Assembly (NCBI RefSeq): GCF_038502225.1
Contig: NC_091369.1
Span: forward strand, 7,541,581 to 7,605,580
Direction: 5' to 3'
Length of the DNA stretch: 64,000 bases
DNA from: Cherax quadricarinatus
Taxonomy: Eukaryota; Arthropoda; Malacostraca; Decapoda; Parastacidae
Below the pieces are notes generated by a model. That model ran no database searches. It had not been told where the DNA came from and saw only the letters and a list, made by a program, of their open reading frames with translations. The position numbers and the translations under genes are program-made. Positions 18,728-29,700 of the stretch are shown in pieces; position 1 is the first letter of the stretch, and the number at the start of each line of letters is the position of its first letter.

Positions 18728-19069
18728 ACTTCTTGTGAGATACAGTATCAAATGCCTTCTTGCAGTCTAAACAAAAATAAAATCCACCCAATCCTCTCTC
18801 TCTCTCGTCGCAGATCTGATTCTTTATCAGAGAACACTAACAAGTTAGTAAGACAAGATTTGCCATCCCTGAAGCCATGCTGGCTATTGTTTAAGAAACC
18901 ACTTCTCTCCAGGTATTCTACAACTCTAGCACTCATAAATTTCTCCATTACCTTCCCAGGTTTGCATGTCAGAGAAAGTGGTCTGTAGTTTAATGCCTCA
19001 TGTCTGTTTCCTTTCTTAAATATAGGGACTACATTTGCCGTCCTTCAGATCTCTAGTAACTGCTCCGTA

Positions 19070-19790
19070 TTTACCTGGAGTTTACCTGGAGAGAGTTCCG
19101 GGGGTCAACGCCCCCGCGGCCCGGTCTGTGACCAGGCCTCCTGGTGGATCAGAGCCTGATCAACCAGGCTGTTGCTGCTGGCTGCACGCAAACCAACGTA
19201 CGAGCCACAGCCCGGCTGATCAGGAACTGACTTTAGGTGCTTGTCCAGTACCAGCTTGAAGACTGCCAGGGGTCTGTTGGTAATCCCCCTTATGTGTGCT
19301 GGGAGGCAGTTGAACAGTCTCGGGCCCCTGACACTTATTGTATGGTCTCTTAACGTGCTAGTGACACCCCTGCTTTTCATTGGGGGGATGGTGCATCGTC
19401 TGCCAAGTCTTTTGCTTTCGTAGTGAGTGATTTTCGTGTGCAAGTTCGGTACTAGTCCCTCTAGGATTTTCCAGGTGTATATAATCATGTATCTCTCCCT
19501 CCTGCGTTCCAGGGAATACAGGTTTAGGAACCTCAAGCGCTCCCAGTAATTGAGGTGTTTTATCTCCGTTATGCGCGCCGTGAAGGTTCTCTGTACATTT
19601 TCTAGGTCAGCAATTTCACCTGCCTTGAAAGGTGCTGTTAGTGTGCAGCAATATTCCAGCCTAGATAGAACAAGTGACCTGAAGAGTGTCATCATGGGCT
19701 TGGCCTCCCTAGTTTTGAAGGTTCTCATTATCCATCCTGTCATTTTTCTAGCAGATGCGATTGATACAATGTTATGGTCCTTGAAAAACC
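19070..19790 (-). mobile_element. CR1-like LINE 3' copy F with open RT thumb region
   Basis: A minus-strand frame of 212 codons (19105-19743) is uninterrupted and nearly identical to the C-terminal half of copy A (MTGWIMRTFKTREAK..., LNYWERLRFL, SVRGPRLFNCLP). The insertion is 5'-truncated and abuts another SINE at 19790. Confidence 0.9.
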
Positions 19791-20060
19791 ATACCCCCGG
19801 CCGGGATTGAACCCGCGGTCATAGAGTCTCAAAACTCCAGCCCGTCGCGTTAGCCACTAGACCAGCTAGCCACAATAAGATTCATCCAACTAGGTATATT
19901 TCTACACCATAGGAAGGTTAGCACAGGCACCTCTGTGACCACAAATGCAAGTTTTTACAGACGAATCTCCAGCTAGCGTGGCCGTGACGAACTCTAGCTC
20001 AAGTCCCTTCACTGCCGTCATGTTGACGGCAGTGATCAGGTAAGGTGATCTACCGGGAGT
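19790..20060 (-). mobile_element. tRNA-headed repeat of a second type
   Basis: On the minus strand it begins after TCTTATTGTGG with GCTAGCTGGTCTAGTGGC (A-box-like) and has GGGTTCAATCCCGG (B-box-like) at 19800-19815. The extra-arm-like spacing recalls a class II tRNA. Its right-hand extent is uncertain. Confidence 0.6.
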
Positions 20061-20317
20061 ATTTCTGTTCGCTGTTTTCTTTGTTGGCTACCAGTAATGA
20101 TTTTGGCATTTAATACCACTTTTTTTTTCTTTCTTAAATGTTATATTTGCCTAAATACTGGTAACCAGTTTATTTTTTCCAATTACCAGCTCTGCTCCTG
20201 ACCTGGTCATCCAGGGTAGACGCCAGATAAGGAAGCAAGATACATGTTAATTGGACTAATTAACATCGTCCAACTATTACCGGCCCTTATTTACCCTACT
20301 TGTGGTGCTCCAAGTAG

Positions 20318-20368
20318 CAGCGCTGTATAGCCCTTGTGGTTTAGCGCTTCTTTTTGATTATAATAATA
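20318..20368 (+). mobile_element. Truncated I-like LINE tail
   Basis: AGCGCTGTATAGCCCTTGTGG to TTATAATAATA, only about 50 bp. A weak flanking match CCAAGTA lies on both sides. Confidence 0.7.
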
Positions 20369-20445
20369 CAACCAAGTAATTCAGGAGAGTCCAGAACATC
20401 GGACTGGTACCATCTGACCAGGATTTCCTTATCTTTTTAACATCA

Positions 20446-20612
20446 TTATTATTATTATTATAATCAAGGGGGAAGCGCTAAACCCGGAGGATTATACAGC
20501 GCCTGGGGGGGGATGTGGAAGGCATTCAGGCTTAATTCGGGGAACTGGAGCACAGATCCAATTCCCTAAATCAAGAGCCCCTCACCAACATCAAGGAACC
20601 TTCCTTGAGGGG
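20446..20612 (-). mobile_element. Short I-LINE-like element (family S), complete inverted copy
   Basis: A full S element in reverse, with TTATTATTATTATAATC at the left and CCTTCCTTGAGGGG at the right. The perfect 12-bp duplication TTTTTAACATCA lies at 20434-20445 and 20613-20624. Confidence 0.9.
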
Positions 20613-20624
20613 TTTTTAACATCA

Positions 20625-21113
20625 GAGAACCATCCAGGGCATTAACTACTGCCAGAACACAGCACCAGAACCAACGGCCACTTTTATATTTAAATTTTAA
20701 GTAAAACCACAAAAGACAATATTATTGTTATTCCTTGAGTCGTTTCTTTATTCATTTATTTTTCCATTAGTTTTTTGCTCAGATGGAAGGCGTTCCACTG
20801 ACAGTAAGGAATAGTATTAGGCTGCCCGAAATGCTTAGGCCTACCTAGGCATACTAGTGGCCTTCTTTGTAATAAGTTTTTTATTTTATAATTATCTTGT
20901 GTAAACCACACATTGTAATCTATACAGAGAAATAAATATTTGTATTTGAATTTGAGCAAGACGCCCAGCATGGTACTATATGCTGTTGGAACAAAACTTT
21001 GTACAGCTGGTACGAAACTTTGCACTGCTTGCAGAATATAAAAAAAAATGCTGAAAAGACATATCTCTATCTGTTAGTACGTATAGGTATAATATTTTGG
21101 ATAGATCAGCACT
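20625..21113. other. Unassigned spacer
   Basis: AT-rich sequence with a retroposon-like end (GAGAAATAAATATTTGTATTTGAATTTG) at 20928-20955. No gene was recognised. Confidence 0.35.
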
Positions 21114-22448
21114 TGTGGTGTTGGTGTGTGGTGTTGTGTGGTAGTGGTGGTGGGGTGTTGTGGTTGTGGTGGTGGGGTGTTGTGGTTGTGGTGGTGGGGT
21201 GTTGTGTGGTAGTGGTGGTGGGGTGTTGTGGTTGTGGTGGTGGGGTGTTGTGGTTGTGGTGGTGGGGTGTTGTGTGGTAGTGGTGGTGGGGTGTTGTGGT
21301 TGTGGTGGTGGGGTGTTGTGGTTGTGGTGGTGGGGTGTTGTGGTTGTGGTGGTGGGGTGTTGTGTGGTAGTGGTGGTGGGGTGTTGTGGTTGTGGTGGTG
21401 GGGTGTTGTGGTTGTGGTGGTGGGGTGTTGTGTGGTAGTGGTGGTGGGGTGTTGTGGTGGTGGGGTGTTGTGGTGGTGGGGTGTTGTGGTTGTGGTGGTG
21501 GGGTGTTGTGGTTGTGGTGGTGGGGTGTTGTGGTGGTGTGGTGTTGTGTGGGGTGTTGTGTGGTTGTGGTGGTGGGGTGTTGTGGTTGTGGTGGTGGGGG
21601 TGTTGTGGTTGTGGTGGTGGGGTGTTGTGGTGGTGGTGGGGTGTTGTGGTTGGGGTGTGGTTGTGGTGGTGGGGTGTTGTGTTGTGGTAGTGGTGGTGGT
21701 GGTGTATTGTGGTGTGGTGGTGGGGTGTTGTGGTTGTGGTGGTGGGGTGTTGTGGTTGTGGTGGTGGGGTGTTGTGGTTGTGGTGGTGGGGTGTTGTGGT
21801 TGTGGTGGTGGGGTGTTGTGGTTGTGGTGGTGGGGTGTTGTGGTTGTGGTGGTGGGGTATTGTGGTTGTGGTGGTGGGGTGTTGTGGTTGTGGTGGTGGG
21901 GTGTTGTGTGGTTGTGGTGGTGGGGTGTTGTGGTTGTGGTGGTGGGGTGTTGTGGTTGTGGTGGTGGGGTGTTGTGGTTGTGGTGGTGGGGTGTTGTGGT
22001 TGTGGTGGTGGGGTGTTGTGGTTGTGGTGGTGGGGTGTTGTGGTTGTGGTGGTGGGGTGTTGTGGTTGTGGTGGTGGGGTATTGTGGTTGTGGTGGTGGG
22101 GTGTTGTGGTTGTGGTGGTGGGGTGTTGTGTGGTTGTGGTGGTGGGGTGTTGTGTGGTTGTGGTGGTTGTGGGGTATTGTGGTTGTGGTGGTGTTGTGGT
22201 TGTGGTGGTGGGGTGTTGTGGTTGTGGTGGTGGGGTGTTGTGGTTGGTGTGGGGTATTGTGGTTGTGGGGGTGGGGTGTTGTGGTTGTGGTGGTGGGGTG
22301 TTGTGGTTGTGGTGGTGGGGTGTTGTGGTTGTGTGGGGTATTGTGGTTGTGGTGGTGGGGTGTTGTGTGGTAGTGGTGGTGGGGTGTTGTGTGGTAGTGG
22401 TGGTGGGGTGTTGTGGTTGTGGTGGTGGGGTGTTGTGTGGTTGTGGTG
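21114..22448. repeat. G-rich minisatellite, 22-bp basic unit, about 60 units
   Basis: The plus strand repeats TGTTGTGGTTGTGGTGGTGGGG (22 bp; shown here as one unit). A 24-bp variant has GTGTGGTAGTGG, and some units are shortened. Because 22 is not a multiple of 3, all frames cycle and long open frames appear on both strands (Trp/Val/Gly/Cys or His/Pro/Thr-rich). They are artefacts. Runs of GG and GGGG every few bases make G-quadruplex formation likely. The right end abuts the 3' end of an L2-like LINE fragment. Confidence 0.95.
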
Positions 22449-23400
22449 TACTCGCCCAATTGTGGTTGCAGGGTAGATTCATAGCTCCTGGCCCTGCCTC
22501 TTCACTTGCCACTACTAGGTCCACTCTCTCCCTGCTCCAAGAGCTTTATCATGCCTCTTCTTAAAGCTATGTATGGATCCTGCCTCTACTACTGTGGAAA
22601 ATACTGTATATATTTTCCAGAAATTCAGTATTTATATGTAAATAGATGGCCATACTGTATTTAATAATATTTGTCATAGAAAACGGAAAGCCTGCGTCTG
22701 GGCAGACGGGACTCGCCATCTTGGTTTTGAATTGGATACAACGTTAATATAATGGGAAGAATTTTTCGTGCTCTAGAGGTTAAAATTGGATTGACACCTC
22801 TCAAATAGGAGGCGAAATTGTTGGATGTGCATTCCTGCATAACTTGAGATATCAGACGACTGGACAAGACAGCTCCAGGAACCTCAGATAAGCTCTCTAG
22901 ATTTGTGTATAATTCTGGCCAGCATTATTTTCATAGATTTAGTTAGAGTGAGGTTTTCTGAGTATGATACACATTAATCTCCAGTCAAATTGGTGAGTGA
23001 TATTAAGATATATTTTCCTTCTGTTATGTATATGTGAATTTATATATTATGATTTTTTAATATACAGTCCACAAATTTATATATTTACCAGTATTCCTGG
23101 TGTATGTATATTTCATTTAATTAATAGGTCCAGAGCAACTTGTGGATATGACAGTGGTAGGTATCGAAGGGGGACATTTTTTGCGACCTAAGTGTCCCAA
23201 ATTCCTACTTGTCTAACTGATAAATAATAGTTATCATTGTTCATTTACTGTTGTGTATATAATTATACATCCAAGTAAATGCAATTTTCCACAACTACAT
23301 CACTTCCCAGATTGTTCCACTTCCTGACGGCTATGGCTGAAGAAATACTTCTTAACATTCCTGTGGCTCATCTGAGTGGTCACAACTTCCAGTTGTGACC
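22449..23400 (-). mobile_element. L2-like LINE 3' fragment, split by the TIR element
   Basis: 22449-22592 and 23294-23400 match 16815-17050 in order: TGTACTCGCC, CTGGCCCTGCCTCTTCACTTG, CCTGCCTCTACT, then GAAGAAATACTTCTTAACATT. The 701-bp TIR element sits between CTCTACTAC and ACTACATCAC. The uninterrupted form is visible at 16950-16980. Confidence 0.85.
22593..23293 (+). mobile_element. 701-bp non-autonomous TIR element, complete copy
   Basis: The ends are TGTGGAAAAT and ATTTTCCACA, exact inverted repeats of 10 bp, with a 5-bp ACTAC duplication at 22588-22592 and 23294-23298. A subterminal palindrome GGAAAATACTGTATATATTTTCC-like block lies next to the left end. No coding frame of note is present, so it would need enzymes from elsewhere. 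The superfamily is not assigned. Confidence 0.85.
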
Positions 23401-23409
23401 CTTTGCTGC

Positions 23410-23665
23410 TGTTAGTGGTGTGGTGGTGGTGGTGGTGTGTGGTAGTGAAGGTGTGGTGGTAGTGGTGAAGGTGTGCTAGTGGTGGTGTGTAATAGTGGTG
23501 TGTAATAGTTGTGGTGTGATAGTGGTGTGTGATAGTGGTGACTAGTAGTGTAGGATAGTGGTAGTGGTGTAGGATGGTGGTGTGTGATAGTGGTGGTGTG
23601 TGATAGTAGTGGTGGTGTATGATAGTGTGATGGTGGTCTGTAGTAATGGTAGTATGTAGTAGTAA
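23410..23665. repeat. Irregular GT-rich low-complexity tract
   Basis: GTGGTGGTGG, GTAGTGGTG and GTGTGATAGTGG blocks in irregular order. Compositionally related to the 21-kb array but with no fixed unit. Confidence 0.8.
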
Positions 23666-23867
23666 ACAGTCTATGCAATAATAGGTTAAAAAATCAGATT
23701 GGAGGAAGGGAGAATGGAGGAAGGGGATGTATACAAGGTATTTGGGAGTGGATATGTCATCAGACGAGTCTGTGAAAGATGAGGTGAACCGTAGAATAGA
23801 CGAGGGTAAAATGGTAGGTGGTGTATTGGGGCATCTGTGGAACAAAATCTTAAGCTGAAGGATACTG

Positions 23868-23990
23868 TGGGGGCCTGTGCCCCTATTTCCCAGACCAAGC
23901 CTCCCAGTAGATCAAGGCCTGATCAACCAGGCTGTTACTGCTGGCTGCAACCAGTCCAGGGCATGAACCACAGCCTAACTGGTGTACTCA
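23868..23990 (-). mobile_element. CR1-like LINE 3' fragment G
   Basis: GATCAAGGCCTGATCAACC, CAGGCTGTTACTGCTGGC and CCACAGCC follow the common 3' order, with substitutions. Confidence 0.75.
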
Positions 23991-24539
23991 TTAGGAGGCC
24001 AAAAAAGGAATGTACTGAAGTATATTGGTACCAACACTTTTGTATGGGTGAGGGGCAAGTGCTTGAATGTCATGTCTGAGATCAATGTGTGTTGTGAATA
24101 TTATGCAGAGTTTTCATTGCAGAAATTAAGAGATGGTGTGGAGTTACAAAGATATAATTCCGAGAACTGAGGTGGTTTGAGCATGTAGGAGATGGAGAGG
24201 GATTGAATGACGAAGAGAGCATATAAATCTGGGATGAAAGGTAGGAAGGGTAGTTGTCTCAAAAATGGTTGGAAGGAGGTGGTAAAGGTTTTGAGCTGTA
24301 GGAGCTTGAGCATCCAGGAGGTTTGTTTGAGTATGTTACATAATGAATGGAGATAAATGGTTGTAATGGGCTTGCTGCTAGAATATGAGCAGGGTAACAT
24401 ATATGTAGAGATTCAGGGAACTGGTTAGCCAGACATGAGTCCTGGAGGTGGGATGTACAATGTGGTCTGAATGAGAGGTGGGGGAAGTCACAGATGTCGG
24501 CACACCTCTGGCAAGACAGCAATCCTTCTTTGTTTTGTT

Positions 24540-24660
24540 TCCAGTCTTAATTTCCTTGGGGAGGTTCCTTGATGCCAGTTAGAGGTGTTTAATCCAAGGA
24601 ATTGGACCTGATCTCCCCTTTCTTGGATTGAATCCAACTGCCTCCCATGGATGTTTAAAT
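24540..24660 (+). repeat. Decayed head of an S-like element
   Basis: GGTTCCTTGATGCCAGTTAG and CCAAGGAATTGGACCTGATC resemble the S-element head. The shared 3' tail is missing. The sequence at 23991-24539 on its left shows nothing recognisable. Confidence 0.5.
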
Positions 24661-24869
24661 AATACGACACTCTTATCCTTGTCAGTAATTCACCAGTTTC
24701 TTATTTTTTGCTGAAACTTAGGATCAAGGTGCTATGACCCTTATGAGGTAGCACTTCACCATGAAGATACTATATCTTACTAGGGCCTCACTTGTTTTTA
24801 TTGCCTGGTGTCAGTTTTGTTAATCAGCAAATGCTCTTTTTTTCCATAATCGGAGATATTTTCTGCACG

Positions 24870-25090
24870 GTAATTTTTTTTTCAACGAACCGGCCACATC
24901 CCACCAAGGCAGGGTGACCTAAAAAGAAAAAGGAATAATGAAAGTTTTTCTTTTTAAATTTAGTAATTTATACAGAAGGGGTTACTAGCTCCTTGCTCCC
25001 GGCATTGTAGTTACCTCTTACGCCACTCATGGCCTACAGAGGAAAAATTCTTTTCTACTCACCCATGGAGCTGCATGGTAATATATTTCC
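24870..25090 (-). mobile_element. 3' end of a LINE family with a GAAA-rich tail (G family), inverted
   Basis: CCCACCAAGGCAGGGTGACC, AAGTTTTTCTTTTTAAATTTAG and GGGGTTACTAGCTCCTTGC are the reverse of 62090-62290. It is a 3'-end copy only. Confidence 0.75.
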
Positions 25091-28000
25091 TAAATTAGCT
25101 TAGGATTCTGAGAAATCACTAAGTGTACTGACCTGTGTTTACTAGCATTGAGTTGGAGCTTCCAAGTTTCAATCACTAATGGTACTATGTGATGCATCCC
25201 TGATCCATTGGGATCTGTCATATGAACAAGCATTTCAACTGATGTATGGTGTTTGCAGGTACTACTACTTCCAGGGCAGTTGACTTGCTTATCACCCTCC
25301 CACTGAAGTTGCATCTTATATCTCTTTGGCTCATTTTGCTCCTTCATCTTGGTTCAAACTCTTCTTGGTCTGTTTGAAACCTCTTGACCTTTGTTTCTGG
25401 CCATACCAAACCCAGACTCCTATCAAAAGCTAATTATAGTTGATCACCTGAAGATTCACACCTCCAAGCAAAACAGTTTAAACATATTTTAAGATGGGAT
25501 TCAGCTAGCATGTTAACCAAAAAAAAATGTTACTTAAATTTTAGCAATGTTAGGTTGCTATGTTTTGGTGAAAAACTGAAAATTAGCAAATAAATAATTT
25601 TTCATATATTTAGTTAATAGTTTACCTTGGGAAATGAGTCTTCAACTGATCCATAGCTTCTTTCTACATGATTTCCTATTTACTTTATACCAGGCAGAGG
25701 TCACACATGCAAAGAGGCTATAATTAGTTTCTTACCCTAAGTCAAGGTTTAGTACAAGTGAAAGTCAAGAGGATGATAGCTTCATTGAAGATATTCTTAT
25801 GTTGAAATTTTAATGCTCTTATCAAACACATTGCCAGCAAAATATATTCATTTTAACAGTGTAAATGCTGCCACTATGGGAATTAAGAAGACAACCAACA
25901 TCAGTCTCAAAAGTGTTATATTGACTGCATCCTGTATTTTGTAGTTGTGAATATAATAAATTAAGATATTTTAAGATTTATTGTTAAGGGTAAACTTATA
26001 AAGCTTAATTTTTTTTTACAGAAATACAGAATAATTCTATATTCAAGTAAAAAGAATCAATATTACTCGGGCCACTATTTCCAGAATGGTAAATATCAAT
26101 GCTATAACTAACCCTTGAAAACAATATAGTATATATAATATTAAAATTTATACTCTGTTGTTCATTGAGAAAAGTAAATTATATGGTAACTTTTACTTTT
26201 CAGGAATGATTTAGACTGTTATATCAAGTGTGTGTGACGTTTACCAATATAAACTGTCATATGTTATTCCTGTCACACAAGTAGAGATACTGAGAATTTT
26301 CCATACACAAGTTTGTGCAATAAATTCAACCAAATAAATACCAGTACATTTATAAAAATACTTGGATAAGTAGATAGGAAATACATTGAACCTCTTATAA
26401 ATATAGTTATAAAAATATGATTAATTTATATACATTTTTCACGCACAAAAATGTACCTGGCTTTACCATAAAGAAGATACAAGCAGTGATTAAGAAACAG
26501 CTGTTTGGTTATCAGAAAAAATAAATAAAGGTCATTAAGCATTTTGAGAACAGACATGTCACTAAAGCATAGCAATTTTGCATGTCCAATAAAAGCAAGC
26601 ACACACCCAAGTACAGTGGCAACATGTTATTTAAATATACGTACTTTGCAAATTTGACTTTTTTTTTCCATGCATATAAACCAAATTTATCAAAACTTCA
26701 TAATACAGGTAAAGCTATGTGCCCCTGAAAATATATCTAAATCATGTGGTAGGCACATTCAGTAACTTTGAGCTATTGTAGCTCCTATAAAATTTATCTT
26801 ACAAATGAATACACTTTTTTTTTCAGTACATATCCATTACAAGACATGAAAGACACCCTATCACAACATACAGTACCACAGTCCCTTCAAAATATACATA
26901 ACTTGCTTTATCACTATACGTACAACATACATACTATGTACTTTATATACAACTGTATAGTAACTTAAATAATTATGAAACTACGTATACTGTACTGAAA
27001 TTGTAAAAAATTAAATTCTATAAAAACAAACAACATTCATAAAAGTATATAATAAATAATATATCTTAAAATATCAAAGTACAATACATAAACAACAGCA
27101 CAGGGAGTTAGGGAGTCCTGCTTCATCTGTCAGTAGGCAAGTACAGACAGACCTCAAGTTTCGAACAGCTCCCAACTCAAACAATTATGTAAGTGTATTT
27201 TTGTAAGTGCTTTTCTAAGTGTATTTTTGGGGGCCTGAAACGGACTAATCTAATTTACATTATTCCTTATGGGAACAAATTCATTTGGTATCAGCACTTG
27301 AACAGCCTTCTGGAATGAATTAAGTTCGTAACTCGAGGTACCACTGTATGCTTAAATACCACCTTCTCATCATGGAATAACAGTTTCCACAAAGTGATAT
27401 CCTAACTGGATTATAAGCGTCATAATTGAAACATATTTTCTTGCTAATGTAGATGATGCAGATCCCATTCCACCTTTCAAATAACAAATTTTAATTTTTT
27501 AAATTTTTGTTCTAATATAGGACAAGTTGTAATAAACCAATTTTCCATATACAATAGTGTGAAATGAAGAATTTTGACAGTTAATGATTTATTTCTAATT
27601 TCTGTTCTTCACAGATGACGTTAAATGACAAAAGCTAAAAAATAATCCAGGGTAGTGTTAACGAATGGCTATATAAGAATTCACTATCCAAAATGCTGTG
27701 TAGTCCAATGACATCCAAAATCTTACCATAAATTATCATTTCATAATGTTCACTTTTATAATATATGTTACTAAATTTAACAGTGACTAATTACAGTACT
27801 ATGAGCTATGAAAAAAATGCAAGTAAAATATTACCACTGTAGAATTTTAAGTACACTAAAATAAAAATTGAAATTATAATAAATTATAACCACAAAACTG
27901 TATAGCAGATGTGTGAGAAAAAAATAATATTACAGAAAAAAATTACTGACCTCTGAATGTTAACAATAACTGCTGGAAATATGGTGCAAAAACCTATTTA

Positions 28001-28229
28001 CAATTACAGTGCAAAATTTCTTATATTTCTGCATATTCAGATTTTCCTGCTGATTGCCCATAAGATGTTAGGAAGGCAAGGAAAAATTTATTTATATTCT
28101 TTGGTGGATACAGCAAATCAAAACTGCAATAGTTTACCACATACAGGTATTCTCAACCATAAATCAGAGAGGATTGCTGGTGGTGGGGGGGGGGGGAATA
28201 CTTTATCTTTTCTCCCTACCTCCAAAGAA
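25091..28229. other. AT-rich non-coding stretch
   Basis: No exon-like frame with supporting splice sites was found. The only clear repeat is the pogo-like MITE at 27142-27349. A minus-strand frame at 25090-25347 is open but lacks a convincing acceptor and a known domain. A run of G lies at 28182-28197. Confidence 0.45.
27142..27349. mobile_element. Pogo-like MITE, copy A
   Basis: The ends TACAGACAGACCTC and CGAGGTACCACTGTA are imperfect inverted repeats flanked by TA. The interior GGGGGCCTGAAACGGACTAA is shared with copies at 39687-39875 and 54962-55164. TA duplication and CAGTGG ends fit the mariner/pogo group (family knowledge). Confidence 0.8.
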
Positions 28230-29390
28230 AAAAAAAGGACAAGGGTTCTATGTACAAGCAGTCATTTGGCATGGCCATGGGCTCACCAATGAGTGCAGTC
28301 ATGGCCAACCTGTACATGGAACACTTGGAGGAGGATCGGTTTAATGTCCACATGTCCAAAGAGGTAACCTCAACCTCCTCAACGACAAACTTGGTAGAAT
28401 CTTTAATAAAATTTGTCACATTAGAGGAAAAAGACAGATATATACTGTACGTTTTCTGGATGTCATAATTTGTAAGGTCAAACATAAACTTGATTTTAAG
28501 GTATACTGCAAACCAGCTAACAAGAATTATATATATATATATATTTACTTCACTACCTATCACATCACAACAGAACAAAAAATAGGACACTTGTTGGTTT
28601 CTTCCTAAGGGCTCACAAGATTTCTTCAAAACCCATCTTCTTCAAAGAAGAACTACTTCTTCAAGGGTGATGGACTGATTATATTATCTTTACGTCTCTA
28701 CTGCTTCTGCTGCTGCCTCCTCTGTAATCAACTGAAGAAGCCTACTGTGTAAGCGAACGTTTTGGAATAAAGATACTTAACTGTTGCACATGTCTTACTT
28801 ATCAAGAATGAGCCTACACTAGTAAAGCCTTCCTTAAACTTTGCTGTCCACAGCACATCACCACCAACTGCAGGAAGTAAGCAAAGACAATGCCAGATGA
28901 AAGTCCAACCACAGCAAATAGCTCGACCTTAGAGCAACACAAACATTGACCTCAAAATCTTAACCACAGCTAACTATGTATATCCTTCATCACCATAAAG
29001 GATTTAGTGAAAAATAAAACTGGCAAAAGACACCACTTCCAGCATCTACATGACAACAAGTGAAGGTTGTGATAAGTTTTATGTGGATGAAACTTCTAGG
29101 GACCTGAACATGAAGGTCAGCAAACAGAGGTGCCTGCCAGAAAGATAACACAACACTTATATTATTCCCTGCAACACAGAACCATCTGATAAACTTTTCC
29201 AGTGCCAAACTACTTATAATGGAAGGAGACAGAACAGACCAGGCTTGGAATCTGCTCTTCCTGCCATGACTAACACTATTGCAAAGAAAATCGAGTTTAC
29301 TGCTGGTTTCAGAAGCATTTGCTAAATTTATTCTCAGCAAATTTGACCACTGCAGTTGGCCTACTAGTCAATCCTAATTTTTGCTTAGCC
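28230..29390 (+). pseudogene. Penelope-like element remnant (RT and GIY-YIG endonuclease)
   Basis: The frame near 28250-28400 reads MAMGSPMSAVMANLYMEHLE, the Penelope-type RT core. After a frameshift, RFLDVIICKVKHKLDFKVYC (28445-28510) gives the downstream RT motif. Near 29040-29130, CDKFYVDETSRDLNMKVSKQR matches the region around the GIY-YIG centre, with D where G is usual before ETSRDL. NRPGLESALPAMTN follows. Stops, frameshifts and a rearranged middle make it dead. A repeat phrase at 28740-28790 (AAGCGAACGTTTTGGAATAAAG) resembles sequence near the fold-back repeats. Confidence 0.8.
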
Positions 29391-29584
29391 AAGTCACATG
29401 ACAACAGGTGACATGACCCACCCAATTCTATATTTCACCTCGTGTTTTTTCCACTACATATATGCTCCATTTTGCTCATCTCTGCCAAGATATAAAGTCC
29501 CTAATGAACAAGACATTTCCTTCATAAAATGGTATAAACCTTACATTGCATCTCTTTAACATAAGTACTTGTCGATACATTCTA

Positions 29585-29700
29585 CTGTGGTTCGTACATT
29601 GGACTGTGTGTGGACAGTAGTAACAGCCTAGTTGATTAGACCCTGATCCACCGGGAGGCCTGGTTAAGGACTGGGCAGAACAACCTCTAGGTAGGTACTT
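29585..29700 (+). mobile_element. CR1-like LINE 3' fragment H
   Basis: GGTTCGTACATTGGACTGTG, GACCCTGATCCACCGGGAGG and CCTCTAGGTAGGTA follow the 3' order of copy A in direct orientation, with moderate decay. Confidence 0.75.

Larger units (their letters stand above)
16805..19066 (-). mobile_element. Old L2/CR1-group LINE, broken by three insertions
   Basis: On the minus strand, RT pieces appear in order from right to left. They are SARVVEYLERSGFLNNSQHGF with GKSCLTNLLVF (18800-18950), CKKAFDTVSHKKL after a frameshift (18728-18770), a DLDRLQEWSYKWMTEFN-like piece with KIMK (about 18000-18060), then FRNLNKESFWALYTTYVRS (about 17760-17830). The 3' part extends to 16805. Insertions at 17130, 17424 and 18345 split it. 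A second 3' copy lies at 22449-23400. Confidence 0.75.

Noticed and set aside
21074..22564. Several open frames of 250-470 codons in the G-rich array
   Set aside because: The 22-bp unit keeps every frame open on both strands. The predicted Trp/Val/Gly or His/Pro/Thr repeats are artefacts.
25090..25347. Minus-strand frame with KRYKMQLQWEGDKQ
   Set aside because: A stop just upstream and no polypyrimidine acceptor; the donor-like GTCAGT alone is not enough. It does not match the missing VPS13 end.
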